From NCBI GenBank assembly GCA_903930435.1, contig CAIYYN010000061.1, positions 1 through 64,000 on the forward strand: 64,000 nt of DNA, read 5' to 3'. Within the stretch, counting starts at the first letter, position 1. Each line of letters opens with the position of its first letter. This stretch comes from an uncultured Hyphomicrobiales bacterium (lineage in GTDB: Bacteria; Pseudomonadota; Alphaproteobacteria; Rhizobiales; Ancalomicrobiaceae). Both the position numbers and the translations under genes were made by a program. Below are positions 8,769 to 18,018 of the stretch, in pieces. The notes beneath the pieces were generated by a model, which searched no databases, was not told the origin of the DNA, and saw only the letters and a program-made list of their open reading frames with translations.

Positions 8769-9467
8769 TTAGTTGCCGTCGAGCCAGCCGAGCAGTTGGT
8801 CAAGCTGGGTGATCCGATGGAACCGGTCAGTTATGACTGGCTCGTCGGCATGTTCGAGCGCCCAGGTGACCTCATAGGGGACGTGGATACCCCATGCGCC
8901 CGCCTGGATGGCTGGCAGGACGTCAGACTTTAGTGAATTGCCGATCATGACGGAGCGGGCGGATTTTTCCGGTCCGCCGAAGATCCGCTCATAGACCTCG
9001 GGCGTCTTCTCAGACACGATCTGCACGTCGTCGATCAGATCACCGAGGCCGGACCGGGCAATCTTGGCCTCCTGATCGAGCAGATCGCCTTTGGTGATCA
9101 CAACCACGCGATAGCGTCCTCGCAAGGCGGCCAGCGTCTCAAGAACACCGGGCAATGGCTCGATCGGGTAGACCAACATCTCGCGACCGATATCGAGAAT
9201 GTCATAGATCGCCTGGCTTGAAATCCTGCGGTCCGACAAGTCGACTGCTGCCTCGATCATTGACAGGGTGAAGCCCTTGATGCCGTAGCCATAGAGGCGC
9301 AGGTTGCGATGCTCGATTTCCAGAAGCTTCTTTCCAAGCGTCTCGCGGTTGGCATAGGGTGCGACCAGACTGGCCAGCTTTTCCTCGGAGGCGCGGAAAT
9401 GGATCTCATTGTGCCAGAGCGTGTCGTCGGCATCGAGGCCGATGATATCGATCGCACGAGCCGCCAT
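8769..9467 (-). CDS. HAD-superfamily hydrolase
   Basis: A 232-residue haloacid-dehalogenase-fold phosphatase. The nucleophile motif is IIGLDADDTLWHNE (first Asp of DADDT), motif II is VVITKGD, the conserved Lys lies in SEKTPEVYERIFGG, and motif IV is MIGNSLKSDV. An insert of about 80 residues after motif I forms a helical cap (C1 type). The ATG at 9467 is chosen because GGAGA lies just upstream; an in-frame ATG at 9482 is possible. It converges on the homocysteine methyltransferase with three bases between stops. Substrate unknown. Confidence 0.85.
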   Translation of the reverse strand: MAARAIDIIGLDADDTLWHNEIHFRASEEKLASLVAPYANRETLGKKLLEIEHRNLRLYGYGIKGFTLSMIEAAVDLSDRRISSQAIYDILDIGREMLVYPIEPLPGVLETLAALRGRYRVVVITKGDLLDQEAKIARSGLGDLIDDVQIVSEKTPEVYERIFGGPEKSARSVMIGNSLKSDVLPAIQAGAWGIHVPYEVTWALEHADEPVITDRFHRITQLDQLLGWLDGN

Positions 9468-9554
9468 GACGCATTCTCCCAAATCAGGTCGATTTTAGCC
9501 TAACCTATCGCAGTCAGTTTGCGAGAAACAATAAGGTGAAGGTGTGTTCTGCTT

Positions 9555-9744
9555 GAATCGGAATCAGAACATGAAATGGCTGTGCAGGAGCGTCAGGAGC
9601 GCGAATGTCTTCAAACTGATTCAGAGGTTGATCGATCTGAGTCTGAATCAGATTATGAAGGTGGATATATTTAAAGTGAAAATGATATATAAATATCAAT
9701 TATATATCGGATTTTCTGGATTCAATTCGTCAGGCCGTTGAATC
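9555..9744. promoter_or_regulatory. Cluster of seven GANTC sites upstream of betA
   Basis: GANTC pentamers begin at 9555, 9561, 9618, 9639, 9645, 9719 and 9740. GANTC is the methylation site of the alphaproteobacterial cell-cycle methyltransferase CcrM and is generally sparse in these genomes. Seven in 190 bases is far above chance, and the stretch is otherwise AT-rich and non-coding, lying between divergently transcribed genes. It probably holds the betA promoter. A methylation-sensitive control role is inferred. Confidence 0.5.
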
Positions 9745-9760
9745 AGGTCGTGAGGTAGCG

Positions 9761-11416
9761 ATGCGCGCGTATGACTTCATCATCGTCGGGGCAGGATCGG
9801 CAGGATCTGCGCTCGCCAGCCGTCTGACAGAGGATGGTCGCAATAGCGTGCTCGTTGTCGAACGTGGCGGAAGTGATCGCTCGATCTTCATCCAGATGCC
9901 CACGGCTCTCTCCATTCCAATGAACAAGCCGAGGTACAACTGGTTCTATGAGACAGAACCGGAGGAGGGTCTTGGTGGCCGCGTCATGCATTGTCCGCGC
10001 GGCAAGGTGCTGGGCGGATCGTCGTCGATCAACGGCATGGTCTATGTACGCGGCAACCCGGCCGACTTCGACGGCTGGGCGGACGCAGGTGCCGACGGCT
10101 GGTCCTATGCCGACGTGCTGCCCTATTTCAAGCGAGCGGAAACGCGGGCCGAAGGCGAGACCGAGTATCGCGGCGGCGACGGTCCGTTGCACACATCTTA
10201 TGGGCCGCTCAAGAACCCGCTCTATCGCGCTTTCATCGAGGCGGCGAAAGAGGCAGGCTACGGCGAGACCGACGACATCAACGGTTACCGTCAGGAAGGC
10301 TTTGGCCGGATGGACATGACGGTGCACAAGGGACGGCGCTGGTCGACGGCCAATGCCTACCTCAAGCCTGCCATGAAACGGTCGAACCTCGACGTGATGA
10401 CCGACACCATGGTCCGGCGGGTGACCTTCGACGGCAGACGGACGACCGGGATAGAGGTGGAGCGCGGTGGCATCACCGAGACGATCCGGGCACGACGCGA
10501 AGTGATCCTGTCCGGTGGGCCGATCAATTCGCCGCAGCTACTCAAGCTGTCGGGGATCGGCCCGGCTGGCGAATTGCAGCAGTTCGGCATTCCGGTGATC
10601 GCGGACCGGGCGGGCGTTGGCGAGAACCTGCAAGACCATCTGGAATTCTATTTCCAGGTCGCGTGCAAGCAGCCGATCACGCTCTACAGCCAGATGGGGA
10701 TGGTCGCGAAGGGTTTGATCGGGGCGCGCTGGTTACTGTTCCGTGACGGGCTTGGTGCGACCAATCATTTCGAGAGCTGCGGATTCATCCGGTCGCGGGC
10801 CGGTGTCCCCTATGCAGATATCCAGTATCATTTCCTGCCCGCCGCCATTCGCTATGACGGCGCGGCGCATGTCGACCGGCATGGATTCCAGGCGCACGTC
10901 GGACCGATGCGGTCGAAGTCACGCGGGTTTGTCCGGCTGAAATCGAGCGATCCGAATGAGCACCCCAGGATCAAGTTCAATTATCTGAGCCACCCGGATG
11001 ATCTCGTGGAGATGCGGGCGTGTGTCCGGCTCACCCGCGAGATTTTCGCGCAAGCCGCGTTCGATGCCTATCGGGACGAGGAACTCGCGCCCGGTGCGCA
11101 CATCCAGTCCGACGACGAGATCGACGACTATGTGAAAGCCAATGTCGAGAGCGCCTATCATCCCTCATGTAGCTGCAAGATGGGTAGGGCGAGTGATCCG
11201 ACGGCTGTCGTTGATCCCGAGGGCAGGGTGATCGGCGTCGAAGGGCTTCGGGTCGTTGATTCCTCGATCATGCCGCAGGTGACGACCGGTAACCTCAATG
11301 CGCCGACGATCATGATCGGCGAGAAAATGGCCGATCACATCCTCGGCCGCCGGCCGCTGGCCCGATCCAACGCCGATTACTGGAAGCCGGAAGGTTGGGA
11401 AACACGGCAGCGGTGA
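9761..11416 (+). CDS. betA: Choline dehydrogenase / GMC oxidoreductase
   Basis: FAD-dependent GMC oxidoreductase of 551 residues, as long as BetA. The Rossmann GAGSAG is at residues 10-15, the GMC signature [20 protein letters not shown] at about 79-98, and the catalytic His is His467 in [12 protein letters not shown]. BetA oxidises choline to betaine aldehyde and on to glycine betaine at the inner membrane. No betB or betI is adjacent; the aldehyde dehydrogenase at 34293 is a possible partner. Context with betaine-type methyltransferases supports choline as substrate, though other alcohols cannot be excluded for the GMC family. Confidence 0.85.
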   Translation: MRAYDFIIVGAGSAGSALASRLTEDGRNSVLVVERGGSDRSIFIQMPTALSIPMNKPRYNWFYETEPEEGLGGRVMHCPRGKVLGGSSSINGMVYVRGNPADFDGWADAGADGWSYADVLPYFKRAETRAEGETEYRGGDGPLHTSYGPLKNPLYRAFIEAAKEAGYGETDDINGYRQEGFGRMDMTVHKGRRWSTANAYLKPAMKRSNLDVMTDTMVRRVTFDGRRTTGIEVERGGITETIRARREVILSGGPINSPQLLKLSGIGPAGELQQFGIPVIADRAGVGENLQDHLEFYFQVACKQPITLYSQMGMVAKGLIGARWLLFRDGLGATNHFESCGFIRSRAGVPYADIQYHFLPAAIRYDGAAHVDRHGFQAHVGPMRSKSRGFVRLKSSDPNEHPRIKFNYLSHPDDLVEMRACVRLTREIFAQAAFDAYRDEELAPGAHIQSDDEIDDYVKANVESAYHPSCSCKMGRASDPTAVVDPEGRVIGVEGLRVVDSSIMPQVTTGNLNAPTIMIGEKMADHILGRRPLARSNADYWKPEGWETRQR

Positions 11417-11447
11417 GGGAAACCACCCCACCCCCGGCGATGCCTGA

Positions 11448-11468
11448 CCCTCCCCGTGACGGGGAGGG
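11448..11468. terminator. Perfect hairpin between convergent genes
   Basis: A 10-base perfect stem (CCCTCCCCGT / ACGGGGAGGG) with a single-base centre lies between the betA stop and the stop of the minus-strand gene at 11494. It is palindromic, so it could end transcripts from both sides. There is no T-run, so it may instead be a fragment of the dispersed palindromic repeats seen at 17.8 and 18.7 kb. Confidence 0.45.
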
Positions 11469-11493
11469 ATGAACCAACAGAATGCTTGGGCCA

Positions 11494-11793
11494 TCACCCC
11501 GCCTTGCCACCGGCCTCGATCAATTCGCGCAGCTTGGGCATGTCGTAACGGGCTTCGATGTCGGCGCTGATGGCGGCGACGATGGCCTCGGCTTCGCCTT
11601 CGTGCGTGCCGTAGGGTTCCTTGTGCCAGTCGGCGAGATAGGCGTCAGTGTCGCCGGCACCCGCCTTCATGGCGGCGGCGTCAATGGCGACCTGAAATCG
11701 CTCCGGCAGTTCCTTCTTCACCGCGCGACGGCCTGAACCAACCATGATCTGAGCCGGAATATCACGCCAATAAATGATTGTAACGTCAGGCAT
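11494..11793 (-). CDS. Small 'virulence factor' family protein (PF13769-like)
   Basis: A 99-residue soluble protein starting MPDVTIIYWRDIPAQIMV, which I recognise as the small family labelled 'virulence factor' in alphaproteobacteria; no biochemical role is known to me. GGAG lies upstream of the ATG at 11793; a GTG two codons earlier is possible. It lies between betA (convergent) and the methyltransferase region, so it may belong to the same one-carbon network, but this rests only on position. The name should not be read as evidence for virulence. Confidence 0.65.
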   Translation of the reverse strand: MPDVTIIYWRDIPAQIMVGSGRRAVKKELPERFQVAIDAAAMKAGAGDTDAYLADWHKEPYGTHEGEAEAIVAAISADIEARYDMPKLRELIEAGGKAG

Positions 11794-12055
11794 GCCCACT
11801 CCAAAGGTTGGTTACATCAGAAAACGCTAGTCACGTTAGGGTGATTTTGGATGGACTGGTGACTTCCTGATCGGGCACAGTTCCAGACAGGACCAAACGT
11901 GTCTTGCGCGCAGCTAGTGTCTAGTGATTTTCAGAAAAATCGCAATCAGTTAACTTCAAACCAGATCTGCTTCCATGCAGTGTGCAAAAACAGCCAGCTT
12001 TCAAGACTAACGCAACAATTCTTCGGTTAAGCAAAGCTGCAGGCTGGCCGACAGG

Positions 12056-13243
12056 ATGGACCCGGCCTGGTACAAGGCTTTGAAAATGAAATCAGATGCG
12101 TTGAATGGCCAGCCAAGCGCAAGCGTCGAGCCTGCGAAGATCGCCATTATGGCGACGGGTCAGCTCCCATACCTCGACGGATTGCGTGCAATCTCTGTGT
12201 TGATGGTCATCGTGGGCCATTTTGGTTTTGGTTCCATTGTGCCCGGTGGCCTCGGTGTCACGATCTTTTTCTTCATCAGCGGATTTTTGATCACGACCCT
12301 CATGTTGCGTGAGGCACGCGCATTCGGACACATTGCGGTCGGCCAGTTTTACATCCGACGCGCACTCCGATTGCAGCCGGAGCTTTGGGCACTTTTGGTG
12401 ATGTCTGGTATTGGCGGTGCGCTTTTCGGCTTGCGGCCGTCGGGGCTGGATTTTATCGGCGGCTTCTTCTATCTGACCAATTATGCCGAACAGGGGTTAT
12501 TGACTGGAGGCCTTTTGCCGTACATGCGCTGGCCTCAACTGTGGTCGCTCGCGGTCGAAGAACATTACTACCTGACGTTTCCCTTGCTGTTTATTGCCTT
12601 TTTCAAAACACCACACTGGTTGATGCGCTCTCTGTTCGTTGTTTTGATTGCGGCCCTTGCCGTGCGGATCTGGTATTTCGCATCGGGTGTCAGCACGGAC
12701 CATATTTATGCGGTAACTGAAACCCGCATTGATTCCATCGCGTTTGGCTGTGTCGGGGCGTTGTTGCTTTGGTACATGCCGGAACGCCGGCTGGCATTTG
12801 CTGTGCAATACGGTCGAGCGCTTCTGATTGTTGCGCTGTTGATACTCGCCGCCTCTATCGCCCTGCGTCATCCCTGGTTTCGGGACACATTTCGGTATTC
12901 CGTTCAAGGGGGCGCGCTGCTGCTGTTATTCGTTGGCCTGTTCGCTGGTTCAAATCAGTCAATCAATGTCCGATTGCTGGAAATGCCGTTGCTGAAATGG
13001 ATGGGGCGCATGTCTTATGGTGCTTATCTCTGGCATCTGGAGGCCGGTAACGTGACAGCGCATCTCCTGCATCTGCCTGAAGTGAATGAACCGTCTCTTT
13101 ATGCGGCCGGTATGGCACTTCTATACGTCGCCGTCAGTTTCGGTATCGCGTTTCTATCCTACACGCTCTTGCAGCGCCCTGTCGTTGCGCTGCGACATCG
13201 CTTTAGTCCGATTGCCGTGCGTCCAGTCGAACCCGCCAAATAA
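12056..13243 (+). CDS. Acyltransferase-3 family membrane protein (OafA/NodX-like)
   Basis: A 395-residue integral membrane protein with about ten hydrophobic segments. The acyltransferase-3 signature LPYLDGLRAISVLMVIVGHFGF near residue 40 includes the catalytic His, and WSLAVEEHYYLTFP is the second hallmark. Members transfer acetyl, succinyl or similar groups to sugars of lipopolysaccharide, capsule or exopolysaccharide. It ends 48 bases from the convergent MttB-family gene. GC is lower than in flanking genes. A second acyltransferase-3 gene lies at 25527. The acceptor is unknown. Start chosen at the first ATG; Met11 is an alternative. Confidence 0.82.
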   Translation: MDPAWYKALKMKSDALNGQPSASVEPAKIAIMATGQLPYLDGLRAISVLMVIVGHFGFGSIVPGGLGVTIFFFISGFLITTLMLREARAFGHIAVGQFYIRRALRLQPELWALLVMSGIGGALFGLRPSGLDFIGGFFYLTNYAEQGLLTGGLLPYMRWPQLWSLAVEEHYYLTFPLLFIAFFKTPHWLMRSLFVVLIAALAVRIWYFASGVSTDHIYAVTETRIDSIAFGCVGALLLWYMPERRLAFAVQYGRALLIVALLILAASIALRHPWFRDTFRYSVQGGALLLLFVGLFAGSNQSINVRLLEMPLLKWMGRMSYGAYLWHLEAGNVTAHLLHLPEVNEPSLYAAGMALLYVAVSFGIAFLSYTLLQRPVVALRHRFSPIAVRPVEPAK

Positions 13244-13291
13244 TAAGCGGATAAGTTTCATCAAGCCTGACGTGTCACCGGTGCGTCCAGT

Positions 13292-14836
13292 TCAATAATT
13301 CGCGTCCGGCATAGCAGCTTTTTTCTCGGCCATGAAGGCGCGAAGCGCTTCATCGATGCCGGGATCAAGGGCTGGTGCTTCGTAGTCAGCGAGCCATTTC
13401 TTCCAGATGGCGTTGGCGCGGGTATAGGCGTCGCGGCTGCCTTCTGCCATCCATTGTTCGACGGAATTGTTATCGGCAATGAACGAGCGATAGAAGGCGC
13501 TTTCGAAATTGGCCTGCGTATGCTCGCAGCCCAGGAAGTGTCCGCCCGGACCTACTTCGCGGAACGCGCCCATGCCCTGACCGTTTTCGGAGAGATCGAT
13601 ACCCTTGGCCAGCACGTGCATCTGGCCGAGCTGGTCGCAATCCATGACGAATTTTTCATAGGATGACGCAAGGCCACCTTCGAGCCAACCGGCGGCGTGC
13701 AGGACGAAGTTGGTGCCCGCCTGCAGGGTCGGAATCAGCGTATTGGCGCTTTCGTAAGCGGCCTGAGCGTCCGGCACCTTGGAGGCGGCCAGCGACCCGC
13801 CGGTGCGGAACGGCATTTTCATCGCGCGGGCCAATTGGGCTGCGCCATAGATGGCAAGGCTTGCCTCCGGTGTGCCAAACGTCGGGGCACCCGACTGCAT
13901 CGAGAGCGTTGAAACGAAGGTGCCGAAGATGACCGGGGCACCGGGCCTCACCAGCTGGCAGAAAGCGGTCCCGGTGAGCACTTCAGCGAGCACCTGCGTC
14001 AAGGTCGCCGCGACGGAGACCGGGCTCATCGCTCCTGACAGGATGAACGGCGTGATGATGCAGGCTTGATTGTTGGCGGCATAGACTTCCGCCGCGCCGA
14101 GCATGGTCGAGTCCCAGACCAGCGGCGAATTGGCGTTGATCAGCGACGTCGTGACCGTATTGTTCTGGATGAACTCCTTGCCGAACAGGATTTCGCACAT
14201 GCTGACGGTGTCTTGTGCGCGCAAGGGGTGCGTGACCGAGCCCATGAACGGCTTGTCGGAGTATTTGATGTGCGAATAGACCATGTCGAGATGCCGCTTG
14301 TTGACGGGCAGGTCGACGGGTTCACAAACGGTGCCGCCAGAGTGGTGAATGTGCGGGCTGACATAGGCGAGCTTGATGAAATTCTCGAAGTCCTTCAGCG
14401 TGCCGTAGCGGCGACCCTGATCGAGATCCGTGACGAAGGGCGAGCCATAGACGGGCGCGAATACGGTCGACTTGCCACCGATATGGACGTTGCGCTCGGG
14501 GTTGCGGGCGTGCTGGATATACTCGGATGGCACCGTCTCGCACAGCTTGCGCGCCAGTCCCTTGGGGAAGCGGATACGCTCATCCTTGATATCGGCACCT
14601 GCCAGCCGAAAGCGTTCAAGCGCCTGCGGATAACCGCGAAACTCGACGCCGATTTCCTGCAGCAGGGTTTCGGCATTGTCGAAGATGATCTCGAGGCCTT
14701 CCGCTGACAGCACCTCGGTGAGCGGGATATTGCGCGTGATATAGGGGATCGACAATGCACCACGGGCTGAGCGGGCTGCCTTGCGGGCTTCACGACCGCG
14801 CCTGGTTTCTCGTGGGGTCTCGGCTGCATCGGACAT
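13292..14836 (-). CDS. MttB-superfamily corrinoid methyltransferase, non-pyrrolysine (copy 1)
   Basis: A 514-residue member of the trimethylamine methyltransferase (MttB/COG5598) superfamily. There is no in-frame amber codon, so it belongs to the non-pyrrolysine branch, which includes glycine betaine methyltransferase MtgB and enzymes for proline betaine, carnitine or butyrobetaine. These move a methyl from a quaternary amine to a corrinoid protein. Family stretches GGTVCEP, SGAMSPVS, SGAPTFGTPE, HAAGWLEGGL and GGHFLGCEHT are present. The N-terminus is an Arg-rich tail (ETRRGREARKAARSARG). It is divergent from a dimethylglycine-dehydrogenase-like gene, fitting glycine betaine as substrate. 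A paralogue lies at 37215. Confidence 0.85.
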   Translation of the reverse strand: MSDAAETPRETRRGREARKAARSARGALSIPYITRNIPLTEVLSAEGLEIIFDNAETLLQEIGVEFRGYPQALERFRLAGADIKDERIRFPKGLARKLCETVPSEYIQHARNPERNVHIGGKSTVFAPVYGSPFVTDLDQGRRYGTLKDFENFIKLAYVSPHIHHSGGTVCEPVDLPVNKRHLDMVYSHIKYSDKPFMGSVTHPLRAQDTVSMCEILFGKEFIQNNTVTTSLINANSPLVWDSTMLGAAEVYAANNQACIITPFILSGAMSPVSVAATLTQVLAEVLTGTAFCQLVRPGAPVIFGTFVSTLSMQSGAPTFGTPEASLAIYGAAQLARAMKMPFRTGGSLAASKVPDAQAAYESANTLIPTLQAGTNFVLHAAGWLEGGLASSYEKFVMDCDQLGQMHVLAKGIDLSENGQGMGAFREVGPGGHFLGCEHTQANFESAFYRSFIADNNSVEQWMAEGSRDAYTRANAIWKKWLADYEAPALDPGIDEALRAFMAEKKAAMPDANY

Positions 14837-15138
14837 GAATTTCCCCCCATAGAGTTCGGTGCGTCAGCGCGCGGCTGGATTTGGCCACAGAATGTGCGGC
14901 CAAGCTAGTGGCTAACTCCTGTGACCGACTAGGCTGGACGCGCCAATTGATAGCCCAAAACCGACACGGACCGGATTGCGTCCCGATGCATGATCGGTAA
15001 TTGTCGCCCTGTTCCGATCCCGTCATGGCGCGTCGGCTCGGGATAAGCGATCAAGGGGGCATCCGCCGACACTCCTGATCAGGCGGGCAGGTCGGCCCTC
15101 AGTCAATTGCTATGCAATCCCTCGGATTTGGTGGTCAG
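14837..15138. promoter_or_regulatory. Divergent promoter region with imperfect palindrome
   Basis: About 300 bases between the divergent methyltransferase and flavoprotein genes, with no gene inside. TTGGCC at 14881-14886 and GGCCAA at 14898-14903 form an inverted repeat whose inner bases (CA/TG) also pair, about 45 bases upstream of the methyltransferase start. This is a plausible operator for a shared regulator such as the GbdR-like protein encoded at 50116. Binding is not shown. Confidence 0.4.
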
Positions 15139-17646
15139 ATGAAATCTCATGCGCGTGTTGTGGTGATTGGTGGCGGCGTTGTGGGCGTCGGCACGCTCTA
15201 TCATCTGGCGAAAAAGGGCTGGACGGATGTGACGCTCATCGAGCGGCGCGAACTGACGTCCGGCTCGACATGGCATGCGGCGGGGCTGCTGCCGCTGTTT
15301 AACCTGAGCTATTCCGTCGGGCAGATCCACAAATATTCGGTCAAGCTCTATGAGAGCCTCGAAGCCGAGACAGGCCAGCCGGTCGGTTTCAAGAAAGTCT
15401 CGAACATTCGCCTCGCCCGCACCCGCGACCGCTGGGACGAGTATATGTATTACAAGGGGATCGCAGACACGATCGGTGTCGAGGTCGAGCTTCTGACGGC
15501 AGCGCAGGTGAAGGACCTGTGGCCAATGATGGAGACGGACAGCATAATCGGCGCGATCCGCCATCCCGGCGACGGCTACATCCAGCCCGCCGATCTCACG
15601 CAGGCGCTGGCCAAGGGCGCGCGCCAGATGGGGGCGGAGATCAACCGCTTCACCACCGTCACTGCCATCGAGAAGACGGCCTCCGGCGAATGGCTGGTCA
15701 AGACGGACAAGGGCGACATCACCTGCGAGCACGTCGTCTGTGCCACGGGCAATTTCGCCCGCAAGACCGGTGCCATGCTGGGTCTGGATATCCCGGTGAT
15801 CCCGGTCGAGCATCAGTATATCGTCACCGAGCCGCACCCGGCGATCCAGGCGCGTCACGCGGCCGGGCTGCCGGAAATGGGCGTGCTACGCGAGAGCGAT
15901 AGCGCCTGGTACATGCGCGAGGAGGCAGGCGGCCTGATCCTCGGACCCTACGAGAAGGGCGCGCCGGTCTGCTACGTCGACGGACCCGATGAGAATTCGG
16001 AATACGAGCTGTTTCAGGAGGACCTGGAACGACTGGCTCCGCATATCGAATCCGCGATGGTACGTGTGCCGGCATTTGGCGAGGTCGGCGTCAAGAAGGT
16101 CTACAATGGCGCCATCGCCTATACGCCGGACGGTAATCCGATTGTCGGACCGGCCTGGGGTCTCGACAACATCTGGCTGAACGAGGGCCATTCCTTCGGC
16201 GTGACAGCCTCGGGTGGTGCGGGCTGGCAGCTGGCGGAATGGATCGTCGAGGGAGAGCCGACGGTTGACATGTCGGGCGTCGATCCGCGCCGGTTTGGTC
16301 CCTATGCGACACGCGGGTATCTCAAGGAAAAGAACGAGGAAGCCTATCGCAACGTCTTCACGCCACATTACCCGGATGAGGAGCGCGAGGCAGCCCGGCC
16401 ACTGAAGGTGTCACCAGCTTATGAACGACTGAAGGCGCTTGGCGGCGTGTTCGGCTCGGCCTATGGCTGGGAGCGCGCCAACTGGTTCGCGCCGGAGGGC
16501 TACGGCATCGACGTGGCGTCCATTGAAAAGCCGGATGTCATCACCAACCACAATCATCCGACGCCCGATGCCAATGGCATGGTCAAGGAAATCTGGTCGT
16601 TCCGGCGGTCGAATTACTTCGAGCATGTCGGCAATGAGGTGAAGAATGTCACCAATGGCGTCGGCATTCAGGACCTGACGCCCTTTGCGAAATGCATCGT
16701 GTCGGGGCCGGGCGCAAGGGGCTGGCTCGACAGCATTCTGGCCAACAAGATCCCCAAGCGTGGCCGCATCGCGCTCTGCCATATGCTAGGCTTGCGCGGT
16801 GGCGTGAAGGCCGAATTTACGCTCTATGAGCGCGACCCCGACGTGTTCTATCTCGTGTCCGCTGGCGCGCTGGAACGGCATGATCACGACCTCCTGCGTC
16901 GCCTGCTGCCAGTCGATGGCTCGGTCATCTTGCGTCCCATCACGCAGACAACGGGCGTGCTGGCCGTGGCTGGCCCACATTCGCGCGAGTTGCTGCAAGG
17001 GCTGACGGACGCCGATCTCTCGACCAAGGCTTTCCCGTGGCTGACCGGCAAGCGGCTTTCGATCGGACTGGTTGAATGCGAGGCGCTGCGGGTTAATTTT
17101 ATTGGCGAATTGGGTTGGGAACTGCATGTCCCGATCGAGCTGATGGCGACGCTGTTCGACACGATTATGCGAGCTGGCGCGAAATTTGGCATCAAGCCAT
17201 TCGGCGTTCGCGCAATGATGTCGATGGCGGTTGAGAAGTCCTATCGCAACATGGGTCGCGAACTCTCGATTGAATACGCCGCGTTCGAGTCCGGCCTCGA
17301 CCGTTTCGTGCATCCGAACAAGGGCCAGTTCCTTGGCCGCGATGCGCTGGTGCAATGGCGCGAACGCGGGTTTGCCAATCGCTTCGTCACGCTGGACCTG
17401 CTCGATGTCGTCGAATCCGATGCGCGCGGATCAGAGCCGGTCTTGCTTGGCGGTCAACTTGTCGGGCGCTGCACGACCGGAGCGTTTGGCTGGCGCACGG
17501 GCAAGTCGCTGACAATGGCCATGGTACGCCCCGATCTCGGCGAGATCGGCACCGAACTCGATGTCGTCGTGCTCGGCCGGACATTGAAGGCCGTCGTGGT
17601 CGGTGAAAGCCCGTTTGATCCGGAGAACCTCCGGCTCAGGGGGTGA
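15139..17646 (+). CDS. Dimethylglycine/sarcosine dehydrogenase-like FAD-GcvT protein (copy 1)
   Basis: An 835-residue fusion of an N-terminal DAO-type FAD domain and a C-terminal GcvT-like folate domain, as in dimethylglycine dehydrogenase. GGGVVG is at residues 11-16; His46 in GSTWHAAG matches the His that binds FAD covalently in this family. The second half carries SFRRSNYFEHVGNE, NGVGIQDLTPFAK and the GCV_T C-terminal segment. Such enzymes oxidatively demethylate dimethylglycine or sarcosine and pass the carbon to tetrahydrofolate. The start at 15139 (MKSHARVVV) matches its paralogue at 39287; ATG 15112 is an alternative. It is divergent from the MttB-like gene, so the two may act in sequence. 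Confidence 0.85.
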   Translation: MKSHARVVVIGGGVVGVGTLYHLAKKGWTDVTLIERRELTSGSTWHAAGLLPLFNLSYSVGQIHKYSVKLYESLEAETGQPVGFKKVSNIRLARTRDRWDEYMYYKGIADTIGVEVELLTAAQVKDLWPMMETDSIIGAIRHPGDGYIQPADLTQALAKGARQMGAEINRFTTVTAIEKTASGEWLVKTDKGDITCEHVVCATGNFARKTGAMLGLDIPVIPVEHQYIVTEPHPAIQARHAAGLPEMGVLRESDSAWYMREEAGGLILGPYEKGAPVCYVDGPDENSEYELFQEDLERLAPHIESAMVRVPAFGEVGVKKVYNGAIAYTPDGNPIVGPAWGLDNIWLNEGHSFGVTASGGAGWQLAEWIVEGEPTVDMSGVDPRRFGPYATRGYLKEKNEEAYRNVFTPHYPDEEREAARPLKVSPAYERLKALGGVFGSAYGWERANWFAPEGYGIDVASIEKPDVITNHNHPTPDANGMVKEIWSFRRSNYFEHVGNEVKNVTNGVGIQDLTPFAKCIVSGPGARGWLDSILANKIPKRGRIALCHMLGLRGGVKAEFTLYERDPDVFYLVSAGALERHDHDLLRRLLPVDGSVILRPITQTTGVLAVAGPHSRELLQGLTDADLSTKAFPWLTGKRLSIGLVECEALRVNFIGELGWELHVPIELMATLFDTIMRAGAKFGIKPFGVRAMMSMAVEKSYRNMGRELSIEYAAFESGLDRFVHPNKGQFLGRDALVQWRERGFANRFVTLDLLDVVESDARGSEPVLLGGQLVGRCTTGAFGWRTGKSLTMAMVRPDLGEIGTELDVVVLGRTLKAVVVGESPFDPENLRLRG

Positions 17647-17726
17647 GGGGAGCGCAAGGTCCGACTTGATGGCGCAAACCGGGATGAGCGGTGAATTAGG
17701 CGGCGATGTCAAGGTGACCTCACGCG

Positions 17727-17763
17727 TGTCATCCCGGCGCAGGTGTTGTGTGCCGGGATGACA
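17727..17763. terminator. Long hairpin (REP-like) after the flavoprotein gene
   Basis: A 15-base stem (17727-17741 pairing with 17749-17763, one G-T pair) around the GTCATCCCGGC motif with a 7-base loop, 80 bases after the stop. It could end the transcript or protect its 3' end. GTCATCCCGGC palindromes are a common dispersed repeat type, so its role as terminator is uncertain. Confidence 0.45.
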
Positions 17764-17824
17764 GTGTTTTGCCAGGGCATCTTCGGCGCTACAGGGCCTG
17801 ATGGCACCTTCGCGGCGTAATTTA

Positions 17825-17982
17825 CCCCTCATCCGGCCGTTGGCCACCTTGGGGGCTCCGGAGCCGCTTGTCTCCTCCGCGTCGCAACCGACCCCGCAAG
17901 GTGAGAAGGACGCAACGCGAGCGCTCAGTTTGTGTCGCCTTCTCCCCTTGTGGGAGAAGGTGGGCGAAGCCCGGATGAGGGG
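17825..17982. repeat. Palindromic dispersed repeat, copy A
   Basis: A 158-base element bounded by perfect 12-base inverted repeats (CCCCTCATCCGG at 17825-17836, CCGGATGAGGGG at 17971-17982). It contains inner hairpins of the CTTCTCCCC / GGGGAGAAG type. It shares most of its sequence with copy B at 18725, with a variant patch near 17850-17880. Non-coding. It is like the RIME/MITE-type repeats of rhizobia. The rest of the 17647-18018 gap holds only the REP-like hairpin. Confidence 0.8.
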
Positions 17983-18018
17983 TAGAATGTGTTGGACCCG
18001 ACCCGGCTTGAACCTCAG

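Noticed and set aside
13292..14836. Pyrrolysine-dependent trimethylamine methyltransferase
   Set aside because: The frame has no in-frame TAG codon, and the same is true of the copy at 37215. Both belong to the non-pyrrolysine branch.
15103..15858. Minus-strand open frame of about 250 codons
   Set aside because: Antisense of the FAD domain of the dimethylglycine-dehydrogenase-like gene, with no family resemblance. Similar antisense frames over the other large genes were dropped for the same reason.
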